Positions 25,121 to 32,234 of a stretch of 32,234 nt of DNA are shown here, piece after piece. This stretch comes from Phycisphaerae bacterium. Lineage in GTDB: Bacteria > Planctomycetota > Phycisphaerae > UBA1845. Every line of letters begins with the position of its first letter. Position 1 is the stretch's first letter. The position numbers and the translations under genes are program-made. The stretch spans positions 1 to 32,234 of the forward strand of contig JAJDDQ010000055.1 in assembly GCA_029260215.1 (NCBI GenBank). The letters are read 5' to 3'. The notes beneath the pieces were generated by a model, which made no database searches, was not told the DNA's origin, and was given only the letters and a program-made list of their open reading frames with translations.

Positions 25121-26098
25121 TTAGCGAATCCAGTGGTACTTACGTCCGCGACTCAGACGGAACGTCGCCATCATGAACATGCTCATCACCACGGCGGCCA
25201 TCATGCCCGCCCCGCACATGCCCTGCGCGGGCGTATTGTTACCATCATCGACCGGTGTGTCGTCGGGTTCGTCGTCGTTTATCATGCCGTCGTCATCCGG
25301 CATGTCGTCGACGGGGGTGTCATCCATATTGTCCATGTCGTCGGGCATCATGTCGTCGACCGGCATGTCGTCCGGCAGAGCATCTTCGCCGACTTCCTGA
25401 GCGGTCACCGTCAGTTTCGGGCGTTCATCGGGCATGGTCCACTGCCGCGAATGAAAGGTGTATCCCAGGTTCGCATCGACCGCGACGAGCGCCAGCGACA
25501 CGCTCCGTCCGGAGGCCAGGTCGGTTGCGAAGCGATCAGTCACCGCCAATTCAAAAACGACCGTGCCGTCAACGCCCGCGTTGCTGAACGTACCCAGTGC
25601 ATCGTCAAGCTCGGAGTCGCGTAATTCCTCGCTCCTGGCGAAGGAGAGCGAATCTCCAGTGGCTGTCCCCTGACCGTTGGGACGTCCGAGGCCTTCGGTC
25701 CAACTGTCGTCCGCGACCCAGAACACCTCGAACATTCCCACGCCGACACTGAAAATGCTGTTTCGCGGTGCCCCGACCTCATCGAGCGCAATCGTAACCG
25801 TGACCACTTCCCAATCGCCGCTGCCAAATTCCGCGTCGAACGCGGTGATGAACGGTGTCGTGTCGAACTGCATCCATGCGTCGGCCCGCTCGCGAAGATC
25901 GCCGTCTGCATTCATGCCCTCCACACCGGACACACTCAAGGCGGCAGCCGCCCCGAGCGTTGCCGTCGGTGACACCTGCCTCGTGAACGTGTCCTGAGAA
26001 GCGTCAATCGTCACGCTGGTCGTATCCTGCGCGCTGGAAACGCTGCACACGATACTGAAAACGCACACCGAACCTGCTTTGACTATTCGATTCATCAT
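25121..26098 (-). CDS. Exported DNRLRE-like protein with Asp-rich linker and C-terminal anchor signal
   Basis: A 325-residue protein: signal peptide (1-23, ending SSAQ), a beta-rich domain resembling DNRLRE domains (about 28-235, with DASQDTFTRQ, WMQFDTTPF, and the tell-tale DDSWTEGLGRPNG), an Asp/Met/Pro-rich linker of near-repeats (about 240-290: PVDDM, PDDMD, TPVDD, PDDDG), then MCGAGMMAAVVMSMFMMATF and a basic RLSRGRKYHWIR end. That tripartite tail (Cys-Gly motif, hydrophobic helix, Arg/Lys cluster) resembles a sorting/anchor signal of the Myxo- or Synerg-CTERM kind. The long Asp-rich linker would span the surface layer and may bind calcium. GGAGGT lies 8-10 bases before the two start ATGs. 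Confidence 0.75.
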   Translation of the reverse strand: MMNRIVKAGSVCVFSIVCSVSSAQDTTSVTIDASQDTFTRQVSPTATLGAAAALSVSGVEGMNADGDLRERADAWMQFDTTPFITAFDAEFGSGDWEVVTVTIALDEVGAPRNSIFSVGVGMFEVFWVADDSWTEGLGRPNGQGTATGDSLSFARSEELRDSELDDALGTFSNAGVDGTVVFELAVTDRFATDLASGRSVSLALVAVDANLGYTFHSRQWTMPDERPKLTVTAQEVGEDALPDDMPVDDMMPDDMDNMDDTPVDDMPDDDGMINDDEPDDTPVDDGNNTPAQGMCGAGMMAAVVMSMFMMATFRLSRGRKYHWIR

Positions 26099-26416
26099 AG
26101 GGTCTCACCTCCGAAACATGTCGCGAAAGGGTCGCCGATTATGCCCGTATCGGCCTGCAAAATAACCGCATCTGCGCGCGGTGTCCAAGGCTATTTCGCG
26201 GTGCCGCGCCCGTCTCGATTGTGTTGCGCAAAACGGGGCCGATCAGCCACCACGGAAAAGTTAAACAAATTCCTTCACGAATCGCTTTAACTTTTTCGCG
26301 ATAGATTCCGAAAAAAAAGAAGAACATAAATGTTACGGCGCTTTCGGCGGCTTCCCCAACGTTCGTGGAACGCATTACGCCCAAGGACGCCATTGCTCGT
26401 ATCAGGAGAGTCAGTG
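26099..26416. other. Divergent intergenic region upstream of the SWIB gene
   Basis: These 318 bases divide two divergently transcribed genes and become notably A/T-rich at 26250-26335. The only clear structure is the inverted repeat at 26256-26295. I see no convincing -35/-10 pair, although the SWIB gene must be transcribed from here. Confidence 0.5.
26256..26295. promoter_or_regulatory. AT-rich 10-bp inverted repeat, possible operator
   Basis: AAAAGTTAAA (26256-26265) and TTTAACTTTT (26286-26295) are a perfect 10-bp inverted repeat with a 20-base spacer; centre-to-centre distance is 30 bp, close to three helical turns, so two dimer half-sites would face the same side of the helix. It lies 121 bases before the SWIB start. 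The second arm runs into a further T, so a weak stem is also possible, but an AU-rich 10-bp stem with a 20-base loop would be a poor terminator. Operator function is inferred from geometry only. Confidence 0.4.
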
Positions 26417-26971
26417 ATGCCAATTGCCAAGAAATCCAAATCCTCCGCCCGCAGCGCCAAGCGTCCGACCGCGAAGAAGAAAACGGCCGCACGCAAGAGC
26501 GTGAAAAAGCGCGCGTCAGCCAAGGCGTCCACCAGCCGTGCCTCCGCTAAGGCTTCGGCCAGCAAGGCAACCGCAAAGCGGACGACAAAGACCGCCGCCA
26601 AGAAGAAAACGACGGCCAAGGCAGCCAAACGCTCAACCGCGACAGGTGCTCGGCGAACCACCGCGTCCGCGACCGCCCGCAGCGGATCGAAGGCGGCCGC
26701 TTCCCGCAAACGCGTGCCGAATGCCGCCTTCATGGCCCCCATGCAGCCCGACGGTGCTCTGTCTCCCATTGTTGGAAACAGGCCTCTGCCGCGTACGCAG
26801 GTCACCAAGAAGATATGGAGCTATATCAAACGTCACGATCTGCAGGACGCCGACCGCCGCACGGTCATCGTGGCCGACGACAACCTGCGGCAGGTCTTCA
26901 ATGGCAAACGTCGCATCGACATGTTCCAGATGACCAAGCTGATCAATCAGCACCTTATCCCCATCAAGTAA
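26417..26971 (+). CDS. Histone-H1-like SWIB/MDM2-domain protein
   Basis: A 184-residue basic protein. Residues 1-100 are almost wholly Lys, Ala, Ser, Thr and Arg (AKKKTAARKSVKKRASAK type), like bacterial histone-H1/HC1-type tails that bind DNA without sequence specificity. Residues 105-184 form a SWIB/MDM2 domain (APMQPDGALSPIVGNRPLPR, KKIWSYIKRHDLQD, NLRQVFNGKRRIDMFQMTKLINQHL), the eukaryote-like fold known also in Chlamydia proteins. Together they suggest a nucleoid-associated chromatin protein. AGGAGA precedes the ATG at 26417 by 7 bases; the longer open frame to 26330 is rejected. A terminator follows at 26999-27036. Confidence 0.92.
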   Translation: MPIAKKSKSSARSAKRPTAKKKTAARKSVKKRASAKASTSRASAKASASKATAKRTTKTAAKKKTTAKAAKRSTATGARRTTASATARSGSKAAASRKRVPNAAFMAPMQPDGALSPIVGNRPLPRTQVTKKIWSYIKRHDLQDADRRTVIVADDNLRQVFNGKRRIDMFQMTKLINQHLIPIK

Positions 26972-26998
26972 GCCAAGCCCGGGATCGGAGTGAGAGCT

Positions 26999-27036
26999 GC
27001 CGGCGGATCGCAAGATTCGCCGGCTTCTATTTTCTT
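26999..27036 (+). terminator. Rho-independent terminator after the SWIB gene
   Basis: GCCGGCG (26999-27005) pairs with CGCCGGC (27018-27024), with a 12-base loop region in which GA could pair with TT in part, followed by TTCTATTTTCTT. Position is 28 bases after the stop codon. Confidence 0.75.
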
Positions 27037-27641
27037 GAATTCGTTCCCAACAAGCCCGCCACTCCGTGCAGCGAACACCACTTTGTCCCCGCAAGCAGTC
27101 GATCAAGAAACGAATTGTTGTAAAAAAACCACGGGATCCAGCGCTGCTTCCTGTCGCCCCCAATCGAGGGGCGGATCGGACTCGCATTGGGAAAGAGGCT
27201 GGACCCCGTCGGCGCGTATTGTTCGCTTCGGGTGCGCTACACCCGATCAGTTTTCATTCAAACCGGCAGACTCACGAATAAACCATGCACTCTCAGCAAC
27301 CGCTACGCAGGGACGGTGGGGTGTCCACGTCCGTACAAGCATGATCTTCGCGTTGAACAAGTGTCGGTCCAGCCCTTGACCGTCTTCCGACGTGTTTTCG
27401 TGGTTCCTGCCGTGGAAAACCCGTTCTGAATTCGTGCTGTCCACGGATTGCGACACAGTTTTCGATCTCGGTCTGCGAATCTCATTGAATGGAGCCTGTC
27501 CAGATGTTAGGATCAACCCTAATGTTTTGGCTCGTAGGAGTCGCGAAGAGGGGTATCTGCTTTGCAGCGCCAATTTTCGCCCCCTGCGCGTCAAACCGAG
27601 TCGGGTCTTGAGCCAACTCACCGTTTCGGAGTTGAGTCGCT
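27037..27641. other. Intergenic region with one promoter candidate
   Basis: About 600 bases without a convincing gene. Open frames of 60-130 codons on both strands have no domain or ribosome site. The clear item is the promoter candidate at 27485-27513. The leader from about 27520 to 27641 is C/G-rich with short complementary runs (for example AGAGGGG and CCCCCT), but I could not match it to a known riboswitch. Confidence 0.5.
27485..27513 (+). promoter_or_regulatory. Sigma70-type promoter candidate for the LVIVD/dockerin gene
   Basis: TTGAAT (27485-27490) and TAGGAT (27508-27513) are separated by exactly 17 bases, four and four matches to the TTGACA/TATAAT consensus. Transcription would start near 27520, giving a leader of roughly 120 bases before the ATG at 27642. 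Confidence 0.45.
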
Positions 27642-29450
27642 ATGTCTATTCACCGTACTCAGAGTCCATCTCTCCCAGGTCTTGCCTTCGCATGTCTGTT
27701 GATTTTCTCGACCACAATCATGTCAGCACAAGGGGCAGAGGGTGAGTTGCTGGGGCCGTGCGAAGTCATGGAAGGCGAACCCGTTTGCTCGGGCAGCTAT
27801 GTTGATACGTTCAATGGAGGTTGCGAAGCGGATGAGCATATGTTTTCGACTATCGAGTTTGACCGTGTCCTGTGCGCGCGCAGCGGCGTGTTCAAGGCTG
27901 GCCTGGAGGGTTCGAGGGATTCCGATTGGTATCAAATTCAGGTCGATGAACCAACGCGATTGACCTGGGTCGCAGAGGCTGCGTTTCCCATCGACGTGTC
28001 CATCATATCCGCTGCCTATTCATGCGGGGAAGGCCCACCCACGCTGGCTTCCAAGGAGGCACGCGGACAAGGCCAAATCGAGCGTGCGACCGTGACGGAG
28101 CCGGTTCAGCCGGGAACGTATTGGCTGTTCGTTGCGCCATCGACCGCGTCGGATTTCGCACAATGCGGCGCATCGTATAAGGCGTTGCTCACAAGAGAGG
28201 ACTACGATCCGCCCCTGCCCGTCGCCGCCGTCTCAGACGGAATAGAAGTTGAAGTCGTGTCACACTGGGACGAGCACCCTGAGGACTATCAGGCAGCCGA
28301 CCTCTGGGCGGATGATCGCGGTTACGCGTACGTGGGAAATCGCCTGGGTGCGACGGTTGATATCATGAATGTTCAGAACCCAGCCGCTCCATTTCTTGAG
28401 GCTGTGTATCAGGTCCCGCCCCCCGATAAAGACTCAGTGGCCAAGGACATCAAGGTGTTCGACGGAATCATGTACGTCGCGCTCGACGAAGGCGGATTCG
28501 CGGGGGCACAGATCGTCGACGTTCGCGATCCATCCAACCCGACCTTGCTTACCAGTATTTCGATCCTGGAGTTTTCCAACGTCCACAATCTGTTCTACGA
28601 CAACGGCTACCTGTACATGGTCAACAGTTTCTTTCGAACGGTTGTCATCGTGGACCTGTCCGATTTCGATCCGGATAATCCGCCGGCTACGATAACGCAG
28701 TTCAAGTGGCGCATAGACGACATAGGACAGAGTTTCGTACACGATGTGACTGTCCTGAACGGTCTGATGTACGCCAGCGCGTGGGACGGCGGCCTATGGG
28801 TTTACAATGTCACCGACGTAGCCAACACGATACCGACTTTCGTCGCGTCGGTACCCGGCGACAACACGCATGCAGCTTGGCCTAGCGAGGACGGGCGATG
28901 GATCGTGACCAATGAAGAGCGCATCAGCGGCGGCCCGGTGAAACTCCACGAAATGACGCCGACCGCCGACGGGTTCCATCTGGAACACGTTTTTACCTAC
29001 GCGATCCCAACGTCTCAATCAATCAGCTCGCACAACGTGTACGTGGTTGGGCGTCGAGTCTACGTTGCCTGGTACGCGCGGGGCATGATGGTGTTCGACA
29101 TCGTCGAGGAGAGTAAATCACTCAAACTCGTCGGCCACTACGACACCTCTCCGGAGCCGACGGAAGGATTCCTTGGTGTTTGGGGCGTCTATCCGTTTCA
29201 AGGGCGAAGCCGTGTCATGGTCAGCGACAAGGAAACACAGCTTTGGATATTCGACGTGCGCATCCCCGGCTCGGGTGATTTCGACGGTAACGCGGTCGTC
29301 AACACGCTCGACCTGCCAGCCATGCTGGAGTGTGGAGCCGTTCCGGGTGCCGCGTTTGTGACACCGGATTGCGACGTGTTCGATTTTGATGGCGACGGAG
29401 ATGTCGATTTCGCAGACTACGGTGCTATGCAGATTCACGTAACGCAATAA
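27642..29450 (+). CDS. Exported LVIVD-repeat (beta-propeller-like) protein with dockerin-like end
   Basis: A 602-residue exported protein: signal peptide (1-31, IFSTTIMSAQGA), a beta-sandwich N-domain (about 60-185) with the pre-peptidase-C-like phrase SDWYQIQVDEPTRLTW, then a chain of LVIVD-type repeats (about 205-540) with units such as RGYAYVGNRLGATVDIMNVQNP, GIMYVALDEGGFAGAQIVDVRDPSNP, GYLYMVNSFFRTVVIVDLSD and GLWVYNVTD, which together should form a beta-propeller. The C-terminus has paired dockerin/EF-hand segments: GDFDGNAVVNTLDL and DFDGDGDVDFADYG. Cysteines in the N-domain may be disulfide-bonded. The function is unknown; LVIVD proteins are surface or secreted. GGAG lies about 11 bases before the ATG. 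Confidence 0.82.
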   Translation: MSIHRTQSPSLPGLAFACLLIFSTTIMSAQGAEGELLGPCEVMEGEPVCSGSYVDTFNGGCEADEHMFSTIEFDRVLCARSGVFKAGLEGSRDSDWYQIQVDEPTRLTWVAEAAFPIDVSIISAAYSCGEGPPTLASKEARGQGQIERATVTEPVQPGTYWLFVAPSTASDFAQCGASYKALLTREDYDPPLPVAAVSDGIEVEVVSHWDEHPEDYQAADLWADDRGYAYVGNRLGATVDIMNVQNPAAPFLEAVYQVPPPDKDSVAKDIKVFDGIMYVALDEGGFAGAQIVDVRDPSNPTLLTSISILEFSNVHNLFYDNGYLYMVNSFFRTVVIVDLSDFDPDNPPATITQFKWRIDDIGQSFVHDVTVLNGLMYASAWDGGLWVYNVTDVANTIPTFVASVPGDNTHAAWPSEDGRWIVTNEERISGGPVKLHEMTPTADGFHLEHVFTYAIPTSQSISSHNVYVVGRRVYVAWYARGMMVFDIVEESKSLKLVGHYDTSPEPTEGFLGVWGVYPFQGRSRVMVSDKETQLWIFDVRIPGSGDFDGNAVVNTLDLPAMLECGAVPGAAFVTPDCDVFDFDGDGDVDFADYGAMQIHVTQ

Positions 29451-29491
29451 TCCGGGCGCATTCTCGCCCAAGCTTGTGACGGGTGTACGAA

Positions 29492-30160
29492 TCAGGACGG
29501 GCAGCATGCCGCAACGACAAACGCGCGCATGCGTTCAATATCTTTGGCTCCGACGCTTCGCTCAACGCCCGACGACACGTCGACCGCATCAGGCTGCACC
29601 ACGGCGATCGCCTCGGCCACGTTTTCAGGCGTCAATCCGCCGGCCAGCACGATCGGGCATCGAGAATCATCCGGCACAGCCTCAATCGCCCGACGCAAGA
29701 GTTTCCAATCGGCGGCCTCACCCGTCCCGCCGAGTTGCTGCGTGTGGAAGCTGTCCAGCAAAACCGCGCTCGCCCCAGCCTCTCGAAATCGCGCTACGCG
29801 CCCTGCGATCGCCTGAGCGTCGTCCCCCGGCTGCGGGCGATCAACGCAGATCACACGAAAACCGTCACGACAAAGACCACTGATTTCGCCATCGCCAGCC
29901 GTCCCGTAAAGCTGGATGTCGAAAATCCGCAATCGTTGCAACATATCCCGGAATTCCGCAGGGATGCCTCCTCGGTCGTCCACGGCCGCCAGCACCACCG
30001 GCGTCACGAACGGTGGCAGGACCGATACAATCGATTCAGCCGTCGATGCGTCGATTTCTCGCGGTCCGGACGCGAAATTCAGACCCACCGCATGCACGCC
30101 CGCCGTTGCAGCCGCCCGCGCGTCGGCTTCGTTCGTGATACCGCAAACCTTTACTTGCAT
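29492..30160 (-). CDS. trpF: Phosphoribosylanthranilate isomerase
   Basis: This performs the Amadori rearrangement of N-(5-phosphoribosyl)anthranilate, the third step of tryptophan synthesis. The 222-residue TIM barrel shows VKVCGIT with catalytic Cys6 at the N-terminus, VGLNFASGPR, the QLYG strand (usually QLHG), LLDSFHTQQLGGTGEAADW (including the catalytic Asp and phosphate-binding GGTG), VLAGGLTPENV and VDVSSGVE, all in normal order. No other trp gene is adjacent, so the pathway is dispersed. It ends 42 bases from the stop of the convergent LVIVD gene. Confidence 0.95.
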   Translation of the reverse strand: MQVKVCGITNEADARAAATAGVHAVGLNFASGPREIDASTAESIVSVLPPFVTPVVLAAVDDRGGIPAEFRDMLQRLRIFDIQLYGTAGDGEISGLCRDGFRVICVDRPQPGDDAQAIAGRVARFREAGASAVLLDSFHTQQLGGTGEAADWKLLRRAIEAVPDDSRCPIVLAGGLTPENVAEAIAVVQPDAVDVSSGVERSVGAKDIERMRAFVVAACCPS

Positions 30161-30380
30161 GGGCCTCTAACCTTCTTAACCGAGCTTTGTCCGTACGTGT
30201 GCTGAACGAACGAAACGAGAGTATATCATGATCTTGAACTATCTTATCAGCGTCCGGCCTGCATTGTCATTGCTACTTGACCGGACAAAGCTGTATCGTA
30301 GACTCGATTTGGACGGTGGCGGTCGGCGCGATAATCCGTCCACGTATCGGCCTAGACAGCTTCAGTTCGGGGAATCAGTT

Positions 30381-31226
30381 ATGACACGCAAGCACCGTAT
30401 CATCGGCGCTGGTCTGGTCTCGTTGTTGGTGGCGATAATGTCGGGGTGCGCTGCACCGGTGGATCGCACTGCGGAACGATTCGGAAAAACCTTCTATCTC
30501 GACGGTGCGGGGAACTGGGGCTTCGGCTCTGCCAGCGTGCCCAAGGGTCTCAAGGAAGCGGGCTACAAGGGTGACGTCGAGATTTATGTCTGGACGACGT
30601 CCTTCAATCCGCTGATCGACCAGCTCAATATCATCGGTGCCCGTCTTAAGGGTGAGGCTCTTTCAAAGCGCATCACTGAGTATCGGAAACGGTTTCCCAA
30701 CAACAAGATCAACATGATCGCGTTGTCCGCCGGAACCGGTGTGGCTGTCTGGGGCGTTGAGGGGCTTGAAGGGGATACCAGGATCGACAATCTGATCCTG
30801 CTCGGCTCATCCCTTTCGCACGATTACGACGTGCGTAAAGCGCTCAGCCATATGAATGGAAAAATATACGTCTACCATTCGCCGCACGATGCGGTGCTTG
30901 GCGGCGTGCGCGTCATTGGGACCATCGACGGCAAGCGCGGTGTCGATTCAGTTGGCCTCGTCGGCCTCACGCCCCCGCGAGGCCTGGAAAACCGTGTCGT
31001 CAACATCGCTTGGAACAAGGGCTACATGGCTGCTGGTTGGACCGGTGCCCATACGGATACGACCAGTGAGCGATTCGTGCGGCAGTTTATCGCACGCCAT
31101 GTCGCAGGCTCTCCCCGTGCCCCCATTCGCAAGACGGTTTCGGGTTCGCAGGCTGTCTACCACACGCTCGTGAATCGCCTGCCGCGTCAACACGAAGCCC
31201 GCCGAGCGCGTCGCTACGGCGGATAG
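30381..31226 (+). CDS. Alpha/beta-hydrolase-like lipoprotein
   Basis: From the ATG at 30381 (GGGGA seven bases upstream) the protein has 281 residues: signal peptide with lipobox MSG-C23, then an alpha/beta-hydrolase-like core. Candidate nucleophile Ser117 lies in IALSAGTG (an ASxG-type elbow in place of GxSxG), the acid may be Asp170 in YHSPHDAVLGG, and the histidine His224 in GAHTDTTSERFV. The upstream frame to 30228 would hide the signal peptide, so I reject it. The C-terminal 30 residues are basic (RLPRQHEARRARRYGG). This could be a serine esterase or lipase anchored in the membrane; substrate cannot be read. Confidence 0.72.
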   Translation: MTRKHRIIGAGLVSLLVAIMSGCAAPVDRTAERFGKTFYLDGAGNWGFGSASVPKGLKEAGYKGDVEIYVWTTSFNPLIDQLNIIGARLKGEALSKRITEYRKRFPNNKINMIALSAGTGVAVWGVEGLEGDTRIDNLILLGSSLSHDYDVRKALSHMNGKIYVYHSPHDAVLGGVRVIGTIDGKRGVDSVGLVGLTPPRGLENRVVNIAWNKGYMAAGWTGAHTDTTSERFVRQFIARHVAGSPRAPIRKTVSGSQAVYHTLVNRLPRQHEARRARRYGG

Positions 31227-31524
31227 CGCAGGATCAATCCAACTGTAGCGAACCGTGAACTTCAGTTCGCGCGGATTCCCAATGTGCAATCATTGTCGGC
31301 TGCGATGTCTATGCATTGGGCCTGCTCGCTTCGTTGTCGTTTGGCGTATCCATCAGTTCAAGTGTGAACAATATCCGCAACGCTCCCGTTCGCGCCCAAT
31401 AGCATTCGTCGCTTGGATTCAGAAGCGTGACATTACCGGCCTGATGTGTTATATTGCGCCAGTTCCACCGCTGGTGTGAATGCAGTTCATCCGTGAAACA
31501 GTGCAAAGACGAAAGGGCGTTTCT

Positions 31525-32142
31525 ATGAATCCCAAGGCTATCACCGGAGCGTTTGCCGGGGCTGTTGTCGGTGCGATTGTCTGGGCGGTTGTGGCTGCGA
31601 CCGCCAATGTTGAGATTGGTTACATCGCCTGGGGAATCGGCTTGGCGGTGGGTTTGGGCGCGAAGTTTGGAGGCTCTGAAGGACAGAAGGCCGGTGTTAT
31701 CTGTGCCGTATTGGCTCTGGCATCGATCTTCGCCGGCAAGATGTTCACGGTGGATTACGCGATTCGGGAGGAATTGGGCGACATATTCGCAGGCAACCTG
31801 ACTCAGGAATACTACGATGAGGTGATGGTGGATGCCGCCGATTTTGCGGAAATAGAGTCGACCAAAGACTACGCCGAATTCCTCGTGACGCACGGATATA
31901 CTGATGCCGCCATCCCCGAAGACGTGACCGTCGAGGAATTGAACTGGTTCGAAAAACACACCGTTGAAAGACTCCGCGAGCTTCAGCAGGATCAGCCTTC
32001 GTTTGATGAGTGGCTGGTGCTGGCGAGCGACCATAACGAAAAGAACCTCGAAATCGCAATGGCGGAGATCAGCGTCGTTCCCTTTGTCGTGGAGGTAACA
32101 GGTCAGCCATCTGCAATGCAAGGCACGGGCGCGGAATGTTAA
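31525..32142 (+). CDS. Small membrane protein whose C-terminus is encoded by a MITE terminus
   Basis: From the ATG at 31525 (AAAGGG seven bases upstream; the ATG at 31480 has none) the protein has 205 residues. Two or three hydrophobic segments fill the first 75 (TGAFAGAVVGAIVWAVVAAT, IAWGIGLAVGLGA, GVICAVLALASIFAGKMF), followed by an acidic soluble part (80-190). I recognise no family. Residues 191-198 (VTGQPSAM) are encoded by the 24-bp element end at 32095-32118, and the last seven residues are downstream of it, so the natural C-terminus may have been replaced. Confidence 0.65.
   Translation: MNPKAITGAFAGAVVGAIVWAVVAATANVEIGYIAWGIGLAVGLGAKFGGSEGQKAGVICAVLALASIFAGKMFTVDYAIREELGDIFAGNLTQEYYDEVMVDAADFAEIESTKDYAEFLVTHGYTDAAIPEDVTVEELNWFEKHTVERLRELQQDQPSFDEWLVLASDHNEKNLEIAMAEISVVPFVVEVTGQPSAMQGTGAEC
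32095..32118 (+). repeat. Solo 24-bp MITE terminus inside the 3' end of a gene
   Basis: GTAACAGGTC AGCCATC TGCAATG differs from the end at 1166-1189 (minus) at one of 24 positions. It is a left-type end in + orientation. No inverted partner occurs in the remaining 116 bases, so either a longer element runs off the window or this is a solitary end. The 8 bases before it are TCGTGGAG, which would be the duplication to seek downstream. Confidence 0.7.
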
Positions 32143-32234
32143 GATAGGTAGTTTGCGCGATTATCCTTGCGCTGGTATGTAGACCGTCATGCAGCCACGG
32201 AAGGCGAAAATCATTGCGGCGAAGGGATTGGTCG

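Noticed and set aside
32190-32234. Open frame beginning ATG CAG CCA at the window end, possibly a new gene
   Set aside because: Only 15 codons are visible and there is no ribosome site, so it cannot be supported.

Overview
The window reads as a GC-rich bacterial chromosome segment of housekeeping and secreted-protein genes. No single gene fixes the taxonomy. The best inference is a planctomycete-like bacterium (Phycisphaerae or a related lineage). The reasons are two exported proteins ending in dockerin-type EF-hand repeats, an exported protein with an Asp-rich linker and a Cys-Gly/membrane/basic C-terminal anchor, a Lys/Ala-rich histone-H1-like protein with a SWIB domain, several lipoproteins, and loosely packed genes separated by palindromic repeats.

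Layout. 1-1.3 kb: a DUF3224 gene and two short inverted-repeat elements, one with an 8-bp target duplication. 1.3-3.4 kb: a two-haem c-type lipoprotein, a DUF4920 lipoprotein and a DUF5658-like membrane protein. 3.5-7.6 kb: moaC, a polyprenyl diphosphate synthase and two exported proteins of unknown role. 7.8-14.3 kb: a membrane-bound nucleotide-sugar 4,6-dehydratase (WbpM/PglF type), a PEP-synthase-like protein holding only the nucleotide-binding part, and a NapH-type membrane iron-sulfur protein fused to TPRs. 14.4-20.1 kb: fbp, thyA-folA (4-nt overlap), a small receiver-like protein and serA-ROK kinase (4-nt overlap). 20.1-26.1 kb: a subtilisin with dockerin repeats, an HDOD protein, a MosA/MosB-like molybdenum storage protein, a methyltransferase and a DNRLRE-like exported protein. 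26.4-32.2 kb: the SWIB protein, an LVIVD/dockerin protein, trpF, an alpha/beta-hydrolase-like lipoprotein and a small membrane protein.

The genes do not form one pathway. Recognisable links are folate/thymidylate (thyA-folA), serine synthesis plus sugar phosphorylation (serA-ROK, with fbp nearby) and molybdenum (moaC and the MoSto homologue, 20 kb apart).

The most distinctive finding is a family of small non-coding elements. Five copies of a 24-bp terminal motif (GTAACAGGTC...TGCAATG) occur in the window: two inverted pairs and one lone copy inside the 3' end of a gene. One pair (921-1189) is flanked by the perfect 8-bp direct repeat GCTGCTTC and carries two 9-bp hairpins. A degenerate copy lies between fbp and thyA. 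The GTAA ends and 8-bp duplication match what is known of the IS66 family, so these look like MITEs moved by an IS66-type transposase encoded elsewhere. No tRNA, rRNA or CRISPR array was seen.
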